A stretch of 64,000 bases of DNA from CBDBUR01 sp965209065 (GTDB lineage: Bacteria > Pseudomonadota > Alphaproteobacteria > JAPOUT01 > G958296285). Position numbers and translations under genes: made by a program. Shown here piece by piece: positions 8,160 to 16,681 of this stretch. The notes beneath the pieces are model-generated. The model worked only from the letters and a program-made list of their open reading frames with translations. It made no database searches and was not told where the DNA came from. The DNA lies in assembly GCA_965209065.1 (NCBI GenBank), contig OZ242373.1:186001-250000 (forward strand), given 5' to 3'. The first letter of the stretch is position 1; every line of letters starts with the position of its first letter.

Positions 8160-9794
8160 ATGCATGGAGGCAAAATAGCGGCGCGTGCGTTAAAGGCGGC
8201 GGGCGTAGAGGTCATCTTCACCTTATCAGGCGGGCACATTATGCCGATATACGATGGCTGTTTAGATGAAGGGATAGACATTATCGATGTTCGTCACGAG
8301 CAAGCGGCGGTTCATGCGGCGGACGCGTGGTCTCGGTTGAAGGTTGGCTCTCTGGGCTGCGCGGTTTTGACCGCGGGTCCTGGTGTTACCGATGGCGTCA
8401 CGGGCGTAGCGAACGCATGGCGAGCGAACGCGCCGATACTGGTGATAGGCGGACAAGGTCCTTTTACGAATTTGCGCAAGGGTTCGCTCCAAGAGATGGA
8501 CCATGTTGGCGTGATGAAGCCGATAACCAAATGGAGCGATGCGTGCTACGAGACTTCGCGGATTGCCGAATATATAGAGATGGCATCGCGCCATGCCTTT
8601 GCGGGTGTTCCCGGACCGGTTTTCTTAGAGATACCGATGGACGTTTTGATGGGCGAGAGCGATGAGAGCGATATATTTTTCCCAAGTTTCAAACGGACGG
8701 CTCTGCCGCAAGCGCCGCGCTCGGCGGTATTGGAGGCGGCGGAGCTGATAAAGGGCGCGCGCAAGCCGGTTTTGATGGCAGGCACGAGTGTGAAGTGGTC
8801 GCAGGCATCGGGTGCGCTGGAGGCGTTTTTATCGGCGACGCAGATGCCGGTTTATGTGAATGGCATGGGTCGGGGGCAGGTTTCGCCGCGTGTGCCGCAG
8901 TTATTGAATCGCTCGCGCAAGGCGGCGTTGAGCGCGTGTGATTTATTTATATCGGCGGGCGTTCTGCTAGATTTTCGTTTAGCCTTCGGGCGGACGATAC
9001 CGCAAGCGGCGAAGATAATTCAATTGGATATGGCGCAAGAGCTTATCGGTCAGAATCGTTCGGCTGATGTTGGTGTTGTGGGAGATTTATCGCATAGCTT
9101 CAAGGAGCTGGAGGTTGCTTTGTCTGGGGTTGATTTTTCGAGTTGGCTGGCAGAGCTTCGCGCGCAGGAAGATAAGCTGGAGGCTTCGTTTGAGGCGGAG
9201 CTGAACTCGAACGAAGTTCCGATAGACCCGTTGCGCATGTGTCGAGAGGTTCGAGATTTTGTGTCGCGCGGAGATTATGATTACATCTTAATCGGCGATG
9301 GCGGAGATATAGTCGCGCAAGCGTCGAAGGTTCTGCCTGTGCCAGAGGAGAACGGCTGGCTTGATCCCGGTCCCTTGGGGACGTTGGGCGTGGGGATGCC
9401 GTTTGGTTTAGCGGCGCAGCATGGTTTCAAGTCGAAGCGTGTTTTGATAATTTACGGCGATGGAGCGTTCGGCTTGAATGGCTTTGAGTATGACACGGCG
9501 GTTCGGTTTGGTTTGCCGATAGTGGGTATCGTGGGCAATGACGCGGCGTGGGGTCAGATGATGCGTCCTCAGGCGCAGCTTTATGGAGAGAATAGGTTGG
9601 TAGCGACGAAGCTGAATGCTACGCGTTATGACAAGATAGTAGAAGCGATGGGCGGTCACGGGGAGTATGTGGAGCGCGCGGAGGATATCATTCCTGCGCT
9701 CGAGCGTTCTTATGCGTCAGGCAAGCCTGCGCTGGTGAATGTAGCGATAAGGCAAGATGTCAGCACGGGAATGAAAGGCAGCACCTATGCCTGA
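8160..9794 (+). CDS. ThDP-dependent enzyme, acetolactate synthase / 2-hydroxyacyl-CoA lyase-like
   Basis: A three-domain thiamine diphosphate enzyme of 544 residues. The N-terminal domain carries the catalytic glutamate in DVRHEQAAVHAADA and the AGPGVTDGVTG loop. The central domain has the Rossmann-like region around residues 190-330. The C-terminal domain holds the Mg-ThDP motif GDGAFGLNGFEYD and ends it with GNDAAW. The motif differs from true acetolactate synthase (GDGSFQMN) and is nearer to 2-hydroxyacyl-CoA or oxalyl-CoA lyases. No regulatory small subunit gene (ilvN) is adjacent, so branched-chain amino acid synthesis is unlikely. RBS GGAGG at about 8150. It overlaps the next gene by 8 bp. 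Confidence 0.8.
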   Translation: MHGGKIAARALKAAGVEVIFTLSGGHIMPIYDGCLDEGIDIIDVRHEQAAVHAADAWSRLKVGSLGCAVLTAGPGVTDGVTGVANAWRANAPILVIGGQGPFTNLRKGSLQEMDHVGVMKPITKWSDACYETSRIAEYIEMASRHAFAGVPGPVFLEIPMDVLMGESDESDIFFPSFKRTALPQAPRSAVLEAAELIKGARKPVLMAGTSVKWSQASGALEAFLSATQMPVYVNGMGRGQVSPRVPQLLNRSRKAALSACDLFISAGVLLDFRLAFGRTIPQAAKIIQLDMAQELIGQNRSADVGVVGDLSHSFKELEVALSGVDFSSWLAELRAQEDKLEASFEAELNSNEVPIDPLRMCREVRDFVSRGDYDYILIGDGGDIVAQASKVLPVPEENGWLDPGPLGTLGVGMPFGLAAQHGFKSKRVLIIYGDGAFGLNGFEYDTAVRFGLPIVGIVGNDAAWGQMMRPQAQLYGENRLVATKLNATRYDKIVEAMGGHGEYVERAEDIIPALERSYASGKPALVNVAIRQDVSTGMKGSTYA

Positions 9795-11172
9795 TGATGA
9801 GGAGAAAACTTATACTGACTATCACCAAAGCGTTCTTGAAAAAATCAAAGAAAAGGGCTGGCAGGAAGAAGAGGTAATTTTTAGAGGGTTGTCTGATAAA
9901 GAATATAGATTAGAGTCAGCTGCCCACCGCAGAATAAAAAAGTTATTGCGTGGCTTATATAAAGTGGGGGATTATACAGAGGCTATTTTAATAGAAAAAG
10001 TTAAAATGCAGCAATGGCATAAACGCGATGGTAGGGAGTTGAAAGATTTAGAAATTTTAGCTTACTTACAGCACCAAGGAGCAGCCACACCTTTAATGGA
10101 TTGGTCGCGCTCTTTTGCCGTTGCCTTATGGTTTGCCTGTGATGAAAACAAGGATGAAGAAGGCAAAGATAAAGATGGTCGTGTTGTTATGATGAATATA
10201 TTGGCTAACTTAGATAAAAAAATAACATACATTACAAGTGAAAATATGGATAAAGCTTATGCTAAATTGAAAGAGAATAAAATATATTATTTTGAGCCAG
10301 CAAGCACGCTAGAGCGTATTATTAGTCAAAGTAGCGTTTTTCTATTTAGCAAAAAAGAACCTTTAGTTTTAGGTATAGAAGAAGTGCTTATCCCGCATAG
10401 TGAAAAAAAGAAACTAAGAGAAGAAATTTCCCTTTTGTTTGGCATTGATAAGACAAGTTTATATGATGATTTTGTAGGTTTTGCCGCGCGCAATAAACCT
10501 GAAGAAAAAATAACGCTAGATGAGATTATTGAAACCACTACTAAAATGATTAGTTCAGCAAGGAGCGATGATGACAAAGAGCTATTAGCTTCTTCTTATG
10601 ATACACGTGCTATTACATGGATTGAAAAGGGCAATTTTGATAAAGCCCTAGCTGATTTTAATAAAGTCGTAGAGTTATACCCTAAGAATGCCTTAGCTTA
10701 TATCAATCGTGGCTCTTTGCGGCTTGATAGGGATGAGATTGGCAAAGCCCTAGAGGATTTTAATCAAGCGATAGAGTTAGCTCCTAGATATGCCCTAGCT
10801 TATATTGGTCGTGGCGATGCGTCGTTCAAAAGAAATGAGTTTGACGAAGCTATAGTTGATTATGATAGAGCGATAGAGTTAGATCCTGAGAATGTCCTAG
10901 CTTATGTCTGTCGCGGCACTACGCGGTTCAATAGAAACGAATTTGACGAAGCTATGGCTGATTATGATAAAGCGATAGAGTTAGACCCTGAGAATGTCCT
11001 AGGTTATGTGGGTCGTGGTACTCTGCGAGGAAATAGTGGTGAGTTTGACGAAGCCTTAGCTGATTTTGATAAAGCTATAGAGTTGGCGGCCGAGTGGGGC
11101 GCAGATAGGCTGCTAGGGCAGGCAAAGGAATTAAGGGTCATTACAGAGGCAAGAAGAAAAAATTCTGCCTAG
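9787..11172 (+). CDS. FRG domain protein with C-terminal TPR repeats
   Basis: The first 235 residues form an FRG domain: VIFRGLSDKEYRLESAAHRR, then YLQHQGAATPLMDWSRSFAV with ALWFACDE, and later RIISQSSVFLF. FRG domains are of unknown activity and occur in mobile and defence-linked proteins. Residues about 265-440 are five tetratricopeptide repeats of 34 residues (pattern ALADFxKAIELxPxNxLAYxxRG), probably a protein-interaction scaffold. The repeats are similar at DNA level too, so they may expand or contract. The gene is clearly more AT-rich than the ThDP enzyme whose stop it overlaps by 8 bp, which suggests an acquired gene inserted behind a host gene. Confidence 0.8.
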   Translation: MPDDEEKTYTDYHQSVLEKIKEKGWQEEEVIFRGLSDKEYRLESAAHRRIKKLLRGLYKVGDYTEAILIEKVKMQQWHKRDGRELKDLEILAYLQHQGAATPLMDWSRSFAVALWFACDENKDEEGKDKDGRVVMMNILANLDKKITYITSENMDKAYAKLKENKIYYFEPASTLERIISQSSVFLFSKKEPLVLGIEEVLIPHSEKKKLREEISLLFGIDKTSLYDDFVGFAARNKPEEKITLDEIIETTTKMISSARSDDDKELLASSYDTRAITWIEKGNFDKALADFNKVVELYPKNALAYINRGSLRLDRDEIGKALEDFNQAIELAPRYALAYIGRGDASFKRNEFDEAIVDYDRAIELDPENVLAYVCRGTTRFNRNEFDEAMADYDKAIELDPENVLGYVGRGTLRGNSGEFDEALADFDKAIELAAEWGADRLLGQAKELRVITEARRKNSA

Positions 11173-11334
11173 CGGTTAGTCTGCAAAAACCACCGCCTCC
11201 TCTTTTCCTCGTCGCCCCCGCAATGATAGGCTGTAGTCGCCCGAGAGTCGATTAGCGGGAGTTTAATTGAAAGAAGATATCCGTTATTGTTGCGGGATTT
11301 GTAAAAAAGATATAAACATAAAAAAGGAATGTTT

Positions 11335-12135
11335 ATGACTGATTCGCCAATAAGTGAGCTAAACAAGTTTTATACTGAGCCTACATTGGCTTCAAGTTTG
11401 GTTGATAACCTTTTATCTATTTACGACATTAGAAATATGCTGATTGTGGAACCGAGCGCAGGTGCTGGTGCGTTTGTGCGCCCTCTACGCAAATTAGGGT
11501 TCAATGTTCTAGCGTTAGATATAGAGCCAGATGGGGCGGGTATAATTCGCGGGGATTTCTTAAAAGATGATATTTTACCGAACAACAAAAAAATAGTTGT
11601 AATTGGCAACCCTCCTTTTGGTTTTGCTTCAAATGTAGCTATTAAATTTTTTAATAGGGCGGCGGAAAAAGCAAGCATAATAGCTTTTATTGTTCCTAGA
11701 ACGTTTAGAAAAATAAGCGTACAAAATAAATTATGTAAGAATTTTCATCTTTTATATGATGAGGATATACCTAATTTTGCTTTTATAAAAGATAACAAGC
11801 CACATAATGTTCCTTGTGCTTGGCAAGTGTGGGAATGGAAAAAAATTGCTAGAAAAATAGAGCCACCACCCGATATAAGCCACCTGCTTGAATATACCGA
11901 CCCCGCCAACGCAACTTTTGCGTTTAGGAGAGTGGGCGGACGTGCTGGAACTGTATTATCTGTAGCTGAAGCAAAATCCCCTTCTGCTAATTACTATATG
12001 AAGCAATTAGCTGGAGGCGTTAAGAGGGCTCTGCAGGAAATTAATTGGGATTCTATAAGAAACTCAACAGTGGGTGTCAGGTCAATATCTAAACAGGAAA
12101 TTGCTTTTGAGCTTGGGAAAAGGTTTTCAATATGA
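11335..12135 (+). CDS. DNA adenine-type methyltransferase (R-M candidate)
   Basis: An S-adenosylmethionine-dependent DNA methyltransferase of about 266 residues. Motif I appears as VEPSAGAGAF (residues 38-47), an acidic residue follows in LALDIEPDG, and the catalytic motif IV is GNPPFG (91-96). The order I then IV places it in the N6-adenine (gamma-type) arrangement. It is short and lacks a large recognition domain. An AAAAAGGA ribosome site fits the ATG at 11335 (6 bp spacing) rather than the ATG at 11329. The stop overlaps the next gene by 4 bp. Low G+C and the coupled unknown gene suggest a restriction-modification pair. Confidence 0.75.
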   Translation: MTDSPISELNKFYTEPTLASSLVDNLLSIYDIRNMLIVEPSAGAGAFVRPLRKLGFNVLALDIEPDGAGIIRGDFLKDDILPNNKKIVVIGNPPFGFASNVAIKFFNRAAEKASIIAFIVPRTFRKISVQNKLCKNFHLLYDEDIPNFAFIKDNKPHNVPCAWQVWEWKKIARKIEPPPDISHLLEYTDPANATFAFRRVGGRAGTVLSVAEAKSPSANYYMKQLAGGVKRALQEINWDSIRNSTVGVRSISKQEIAFELGKRFSI

Positions 12136-12878
12136 AACTTTTGGAAAACAGCAATAATTTACAAGTCATTATTCCCAATAAAAACAAAGGGAGGTTTCGT
12201 TTTTTAGAAAAAACAGATACTTTTTACGAGATATTAGCTACTCAACAAAGGAGTTTTACTAAAAATGTTTTTTTAGAATGGCAAATAGGATACGATATTT
12301 CGCGCGCCGCCGCCGCAAAATCTACTTGCTTGAATACACCAGATTTTATTTTTACAAATTCCAAAGGTGTTAAAAAATTCCCGTATGAAATATCCGAAAT
12401 TGTATATAAACTAACGCGTTTAAGCATAATAAATATAGAAGAGTTATTAGCAGTATGTGCCACAATATCGTCTTATAATGATTTTTTTTCCGATAAAATT
12501 ACTGAAGAAAGCGAAAACAAAAAGACTATTAAAAATGAATTACAGTTTGACCGTTATAGCATAACCTTGCCTTCCTATTGGCTCAAAAATAAAGATAATA
12601 CCAATATCAATGTCGCCATTAAACGACAACAATATGCTTATGGAGTTCAACCTATGGTTTATTTTTGTATCCCTATTAACTCTTTTGTTAATGGAGACGA
12701 AGTGCTAGGCTTTTCATCAAAACAAAAAGATTGCCCGCTAATTTATGTTATAGATAGAAGCAATATAGATGTTGTTTTTAATTTATTAAAAACGCTTGCT
12801 ATGGCATCGGAGAATCACAAAAGAGATATTCTAGCAATACTGGAAGTTCTAATTAATAATCTTAAGAAGCCTGTATGA
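12132..12878 (+). CDS. Unknown protein coupled to the methyltransferase; possible restriction endonuclease
   Basis: This 248-residue protein matches no family I recognise. It starts at an ATG that overlaps the methyltransferase stop by 4 bp, so the two are made together. A weak PD-(D/E)xK-like arrangement can be seen: TPDFIF (about residue 75) followed by FPYEISEIVYK, but the exact catalytic spacing is not certain. It is AT-rich like its partner. By position and coupling it is the natural candidate for a cognate type II restriction enzyme. It could instead be another methyltransferase-dependent factor. Function unproven. Confidence 0.5.
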   Translation: MKLLENSNNLQVIIPNKNKGRFRFLEKTDTFYEILATQQRSFTKNVFLEWQIGYDISRAAAAKSTCLNTPDFIFTNSKGVKKFPYEISEIVYKLTRLSIINIEELLAVCATISSYNDFFSDKITEESENKKTIKNELQFDRYSITLPSYWLKNKDNTNINVAIKRQQYAYGVQPMVYFCIPINSFVNGDEVLGFSSKQKDCPLIYVIDRSNIDVVFNLLKTLAMASENHKRDILAILEVLINNLKKPV

Positions 12879-12899
12879 AGTATTAATAGGCTTTAATTT

Positions 12900-13559
12900 C
12901 TAAATTGTTTTGACGAATTGCTTTATCTCGCCTGACTGCCACACCGCAGACGATACCGCCACAAAATCCGCACCCGACTCCAACAATCCTACCGAACGCT
13001 CCGCTGTGATGCCTCCTATCGCTCCTACCAATATATCCGCGCCCGCGCTGGCACGAGTGCCCGCGCTTTCAGCGCGCCATTCGCGCAATAGACCCACGCT
13101 CGCTTGCGAGGTCGCGCGCTTGGTGGTCGTCTCGAAAAAAGCACCGAAGCAGATATAATCCGCTCCGCCAGCCACCCCCGCCCGCGCAGACTCAAGAGAC
13201 GCATAGGCGCTCGACCCGATGATGCTTCCCGAACCAAGCAAGCCGCGCGCTTCCTCAAGGCTAGGGTCGGCGGCTCCCAGATGAACCCCATCCGCGCCAA
13301 CGCGCCGCGCCAGCTCCGCGCTGTCGTTGAGGATAAACGCGATACCTCTACCCGCCAGAAGCTCCTTTATCTTAACCCCAACCGCAACCACTTCGGCTGC
13401 GCTCGCTTCTTTCAAGCGCAGTTGAAACGCACCGATAATGTCCGCGCCGAGCTCAAGCACCTCCTCCAGCTGAGACAGAAACTCCCCCGAAACTCGCGGC
13501 GGCGATATGAGATAGAGTTTGCGGCTTGTCTTGAGTTGATTAAGCAGCTTTTGCTTCAA
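12900..13559 (-). CDS. thiE: Thiamine phosphate synthase
   Basis: A TIM-barrel enzyme joining HMP-diphosphate and thiazole phosphate to make thiamine monophosphate. Features: FQLRLKEASAAE (Q.R.K motif for the pyrophosphate), ILNDSAELARRVGADGVHLG (conserved ND and DGVHLG), IIGSSAYASLESA, ADYICFGAFFETTTK and IGGITAE near the C terminus. The family consensus VGxS appears here as IGSS. The length of 219 residues is normal. Its ATG lies 20 bp inside the 3' end of the upstream aldolase gene, so the two form an operon, a common arrangement in Alphaproteobacteria. thiD lies at 18.9 kb in the same window. Confidence 0.88.
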   Translation of the reverse strand: MKQKLLNQLKTSRKLYLISPPRVSGEFLSQLEEVLELGADIIGAFQLRLKEASAAEVVAVGVKIKELLAGRGIAFILNDSAELARRVGADGVHLGAADPSLEEARGLLGSGSIIGSSAYASLESARAGVAGGADYICFGAFFETTTKRATSQASVGLLREWRAESAGTRASAGADILVGAIGGITAERSVGLLESGADFVAVSSAVWQSGEIKQFVKTI

Positions 13560-14559
13560 GTTCTTTGCTCCATTGCCCGCATGCCGCCAGCGCGTTCATT
13601 TTCGCCCGATGGGCGAAGCACGCTTGCGCGGCGCGAACGTTGGCTTGCTCGCCCGCCCACGCCTTCAGCGGAGACGCTTGGAGCGCGCGTCCATAGGAAA
13701 AGGTCAAGTGCCACGGCAGCCGACCTCCGCCGCCGCCGAGATGATTCATTCGGTTGAGATGCGCGGTCGCCACTTCGTCCGATTGCCCGCCAGACAAAAA
13801 CGCTATCCCCGCCACCGCCGCCGGAACGCATCGCTTGAGGCAGAGCAGCGTTTGCTCGGCAACCTCATCGACGCTCGCTTGCCGCGCGCAGTCCGCACCG
13901 GCAAGCACCATATTCGGCTTTAGCACCATCGCCTCAAGACGCACCCGCTGCATTTTCAGCTGGCGGAAAACCATATTCAGCGCCGCTTGTGTCGTGTGGA
14001 GGCAGTCGGCGATAGAATGCTCGCCGTCCATCAGCACTTCGGGCTCAACGATAGGCACGATATTGTTCTCTTGGCACAGCGCGGCGTAGCGTGCGAGCGC
14101 ATGAGCGTTCGCATCGAGTGCGACACGGCTCGCGCCGACTTTCAGCACCGCCCGCCACTTCGCGAACTGCGCCCCGAGCGCGTGGTATTCCTCCAGCCGC
14201 GCGCCCAAGCCGTCCAGCCCTTCGGTTATCAGCTCGCCCGCGCACAGCGCGAGAGGCTTCGCGCCTCTATCCACTTTAATCCCCGCGAGCGCACCGGCTT
14301 GGCGAATGAGCTTAACGAGGGGCGTGCCGTCCGCGCTTTTCTGCCGCAGCGTTTCGTCAAACAGAATCACCCCTGAGATATATTCGCGCATCGGCTCGTT
14401 AGCGCGAAACAGCAGCTCGCGCCAATCGCGCCGAGCGTCCGCGCTATTAGCGATAGACATCGTCTGAAAACGCTTCGCGATGGTGTTGTCGCTCTCGTCC
14501 GCCGCGAGAATTCCCTTCCCCGCGCTAACTAGCTGTTGTGCGATTTGTTCTAACGCCAT
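13540..14559 (-). CDS. Fructose-bisphosphate aldolase, class I
   Basis: A Schiff-base aldolase that splits fructose 1,6-bisphosphate into dihydroxyacetone phosphate and glyceraldehyde 3-phosphate. Motifs of the class I fold are KGILAADESDNTIAKRF (residues 18-34), WRAVLKVG, IVPIVEPEVLMDG with the active-site glutamate, MVLKPNMV containing the Schiff-base lysine region, and FLSGGQSDEVATAHLN. The ATG at 14559 is chosen because GGAGG lies 5 bp upstream and the family begins there. The result is 339 residues. It is cotranscribed with thiE and divergent from ftsH. Confidence 0.9.
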   Translation of the reverse strand: MALEQIAQQLVSAGKGILAADESDNTIAKRFQTMSIANSADARRDWRELLFRANEPMREYISGVILFDETLRQKSADGTPLVKLIRQAGALAGIKVDRGAKPLALCAGELITEGLDGLGARLEEYHALGAQFAKWRAVLKVGASRVALDANAHALARYAALCQENNIVPIVEPEVLMDGEHSIADCLHTTQAALNMVFRQLKMQRVRLEAMVLKPNMVLAGADCARQASVDEVAEQTLLCLKRCVPAAVAGIAFLSGGQSDEVATAHLNRMNHLGGGGGRLPWHLTFSYGRALQASPLKAWAGEQANVRAAQACFAHRAKMNALAACGQWSKELEAKAA

Positions 14560-14628
14560 AAAACCTCCCGATTCACCCAATTCAATAGTCTAAATCACCG
14601 CACCCCGCAGGTCAAGCCATCACGCCAC

Positions 14629-14673
14629 CTTGCGCCAAGCCAGCTTGCGTCAAGCTAGCTTGCGTCTTGACAT
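14629..14673 (+). repeat. Three tandem 15-bp units at the ftsH promoter
   Basis: Units at 14629-14643, 14644-14658 and 14659-14673 share the core CTTGCGYC, and the first two share CTTGCGYCAAGCYAG. The third unit runs into the -35 element of the ftsH promoter. They could be operator sites or a simple slippage-generated tandem repeat. Confidence 0.65.
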
Positions 14674-14695
14674 AAGCGCCAAAAAGGGTTATATT
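14667..14695 (+). promoter_or_regulatory. Promoter of ftsH
   Basis: A perfect -35 TTGACA (14667-14672) is followed after 17 bp by -10 TATATT (14690-14695), 33 bp before the ftsH start. The upstream CTTG overlap would also fit a heat-shock sigma32 -35 element, which would suit ftsH, but the -10 is not diagnostic. Confidence 0.7.
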
Positions 14696-14728
14696 ATAAT
14701 CATAATAGAATAGTCCCTTGGAGAGTTT

Positions 14729-16672
14729 ATGTCTCAATATATCCGCCATATCGCTATATTTGTAGGAGTTCTGTTGTTTTTCTTTTTGATTTTCAACATG
14801 GTTCAAGGCTTCGGCAAGAGCAACCCCGCGAGCGAGATAACCTTCTCGCAGCTTTTGAGCGAGGTGGATAAGGGCAAGGTGCGCGATGTGATTATTTCGG
14901 GCAATGAGGTCAAGGGGCATTTCTCTGACGGCTCTTCCTTTGAGACCTACGCCCCAAGCGACCCGTCTCTCGTTGCGCGGCTTTATAATAGGGGCGTCAA
15001 TATCACCGCCGAGCCGCCTAACTCTAATTCTCCTAGCCTGCTGGGCATTTTGATTTCGTGGTTTCCTATGCTTCTGCTTATCGGGGTGTGGATTTTCTTT
15101 ATGCGTCAGGTTCAATCGGGTTCGGGCAGGGCGATGGGGTTCGGGCGCTCGCCCGCGCGCTTGCTCACCGAAAAGAGCGGCAAGGTTATGTTCAAGGATG
15201 TCGCCGGCGTTGATGAGGCGAAGGAAGACCTCACCGAAGTTGTCGATTTTCTTAAAGACTCGAGTAAATTCCAAAAACTTGGCGGCAGAATTCCGCGCGG
15301 CGTTTTGCTTGTCGGTCCGCCGGGCACGGGTAAAACCCTGTTAGCGCGCGCGGTTGCTGGCGAGGCAAATGTTCCTTTCTTTAGCATATCGGGTTCGTCT
15401 TTTGTTGAGATGTTCGTTGGGGTTGGCGCATCGCGTGTGCGCGATATGTTTGCTGAAGCTAAAAAAAGCGCGCCTTGTATTATTTTCATTGACGAGCTAG
15501 ACGCGGTCGGTCGCCATCGCGGCGCGGGGCTCGGCGGTGGCAATGATGAGCGCGAGCAAACGCTCAACCAGCTCCTCGTGGAAATGGACGGCTTTGAATC
15601 GAACGAAAGCATTATTATTATCGCGGCAACCAACCGCCCCGATGTGCTTGACCCTGCTTTGCTGCGTCCCGGTCGTTTTGATAGGCAAGTGGTTGTGCCG
15701 AACCCTGATATTAACGGCAGGGTTCAAATTCTTAAAGTGCATGCGGCGAAAGTGCCACTCGCGCCGAATGTTGATTTGAAAACGATTGCGCGCGGCACGC
15801 CGGGCTTTTCGGGTGCTGATTTAGCCAACCTCATAAACGAAGCTGCCTTGTTGGCGGCGCGGCGTAATCGGCGTCTTGTTTCTATGGCAGAATTTGAGGA
15901 CGCGAAGGATAAAGTGATGATGGGCGCTGAGCGTAAAACAATGGTGATGACCGAAGATGAGAAAAAGCTCACTGCCTATCACGAGGGCGGGCATGCGCTT
16001 GTTGCGATTCACATGGAAGCGAGCGACCCTATACATAAGGCGACAATTATTCCGCGCGGTCGTGCGCTTGGAATGGTGATGCGCCTGCCTGAGCGCGACC
16101 AGCTTTCGGTTACGCGCGAGAAGCTCCACGCCGATTTGGCTGTGGCGATGGGCGGGCGTGTGGCTGAGGAAATTATCTTTGGTCATGGGCAAGTGACTTC
16201 GGGTGCTTCTTCTGACATTAAAATGGCAACAAGTTTAGCCCGCGCTATGGTAACTCAATATGGTATGAGCGATGATTTAGGACCTATTTCTTATCAAGAA
16301 AATGAGGAGGAGGTTTTCTTGGGGCATTCCATTGCGCGCCAGCAAAATAATTCAGAGAAAACGCAAGAGCAAATTGATAGCGAGATTCGCCGTATCGTTG
16401 ATGATGCTTACACCAAAGCGAAAAAGATTCTAACAAAATTTAAAGATGAGCTAGAGACGATAGCGCAGGGTTTGCTGGAATATGAAACCTTGACCGGTGC
16501 GGAAATTCGTAATCTCCTCAAGGGCATCAAGCCCGATGACGCGCGCGCCAAAGATAAGGCGTGGGAAGATGAAGATATTAAAAAGCCTAGCTCTTCCGTC
16601 CCCGATATTGACCCCGATATTGATTTCGGCGGTCTAGGCGATGGAGGTGGTGCCACACCGAGCCCGGCTTAA
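14729..16672 (+). CDS. ftsH: ATP-dependent zinc metalloprotease FtsH
   Basis: An inner-membrane AAA+ protease that extracts and degrades membrane and regulatory proteins. Two transmembrane segments flank a periplasmic domain (about residues 6-24 and 105-125). The AAA+ module has Walker A GPPGTGKT (196-203), Walker B CIIFIDELDA (250-259) and the second region of homology with RPGRFDRQ. The zinc site is HEGGH (418-422). The length of 647 residues is normal. The ATG at 14729 follows GGAGAG. Its usual neighbour tilS is absent here; a Sul-like folP and glmM follow on the same strand. Confidence 0.97.
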   Translation: MSQYIRHIAIFVGVLLFFFLIFNMVQGFGKSNPASEITFSQLLSEVDKGKVRDVIISGNEVKGHFSDGSSFETYAPSDPSLVARLYNRGVNITAEPPNSNSPSLLGILISWFPMLLLIGVWIFFMRQVQSGSGRAMGFGRSPARLLTEKSGKVMFKDVAGVDEAKEDLTEVVDFLKDSSKFQKLGGRIPRGVLLVGPPGTGKTLLARAVAGEANVPFFSISGSSFVEMFVGVGASRVRDMFAEAKKSAPCIIFIDELDAVGRHRGAGLGGGNDEREQTLNQLLVEMDGFESNESIIIIAATNRPDVLDPALLRPGRFDRQVVVPNPDINGRVQILKVHAAKVPLAPNVDLKTIARGTPGFSGADLANLINEAALLAARRNRRLVSMAEFEDAKDKVMMGAERKTMVMTEDEKKLTAYHEGGHALVAIHMEASDPIHKATIIPRGRALGMVMRLPERDQLSVTREKLHADLAVAMGGRVAEEIIFGHGQVTSGASSDIKMATSLARAMVTQYGMSDDLGPISYQENEEEVFLGHSIARQQNNSEKTQEQIDSEIRRIVDDAYTKAKKILTKFKDELETIAQGLLEYETLTGAEIRNLLKGIKPDDARAKDKAWEDEDIKKPSSSVPDIDPDIDFGGLGDGGGATPSPA

Positions 16673-16681
16673 TTTTAATAG

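Noticed and set aside
8327..8665. A plus-strand frame within the ThDP enzyme gene
   Set aside because: It overlaps the ThDP gene in another frame and has an arginine-rich, shadow-like composition.
8160..9794. ilvB (acetolactate synthase large subunit)
   Set aside because: The ThDP motif and lack of an ilvN partner fit the wider lyase group better, so no gene symbol is given.
13104..13757. A 217-codon plus-strand frame over thiE and the aldolase
   Set aside because: Its arginine-rich protein is typical of the antisense of GC-rich genes; thiE and aldolase are both supported by motifs.
14612..15274. A 220-codon reading frame on the minus strand over the ftsH start
   Set aside because: It lies opposite the well-supported ftsH coding region and promoter, and its protein has no recognisable features.
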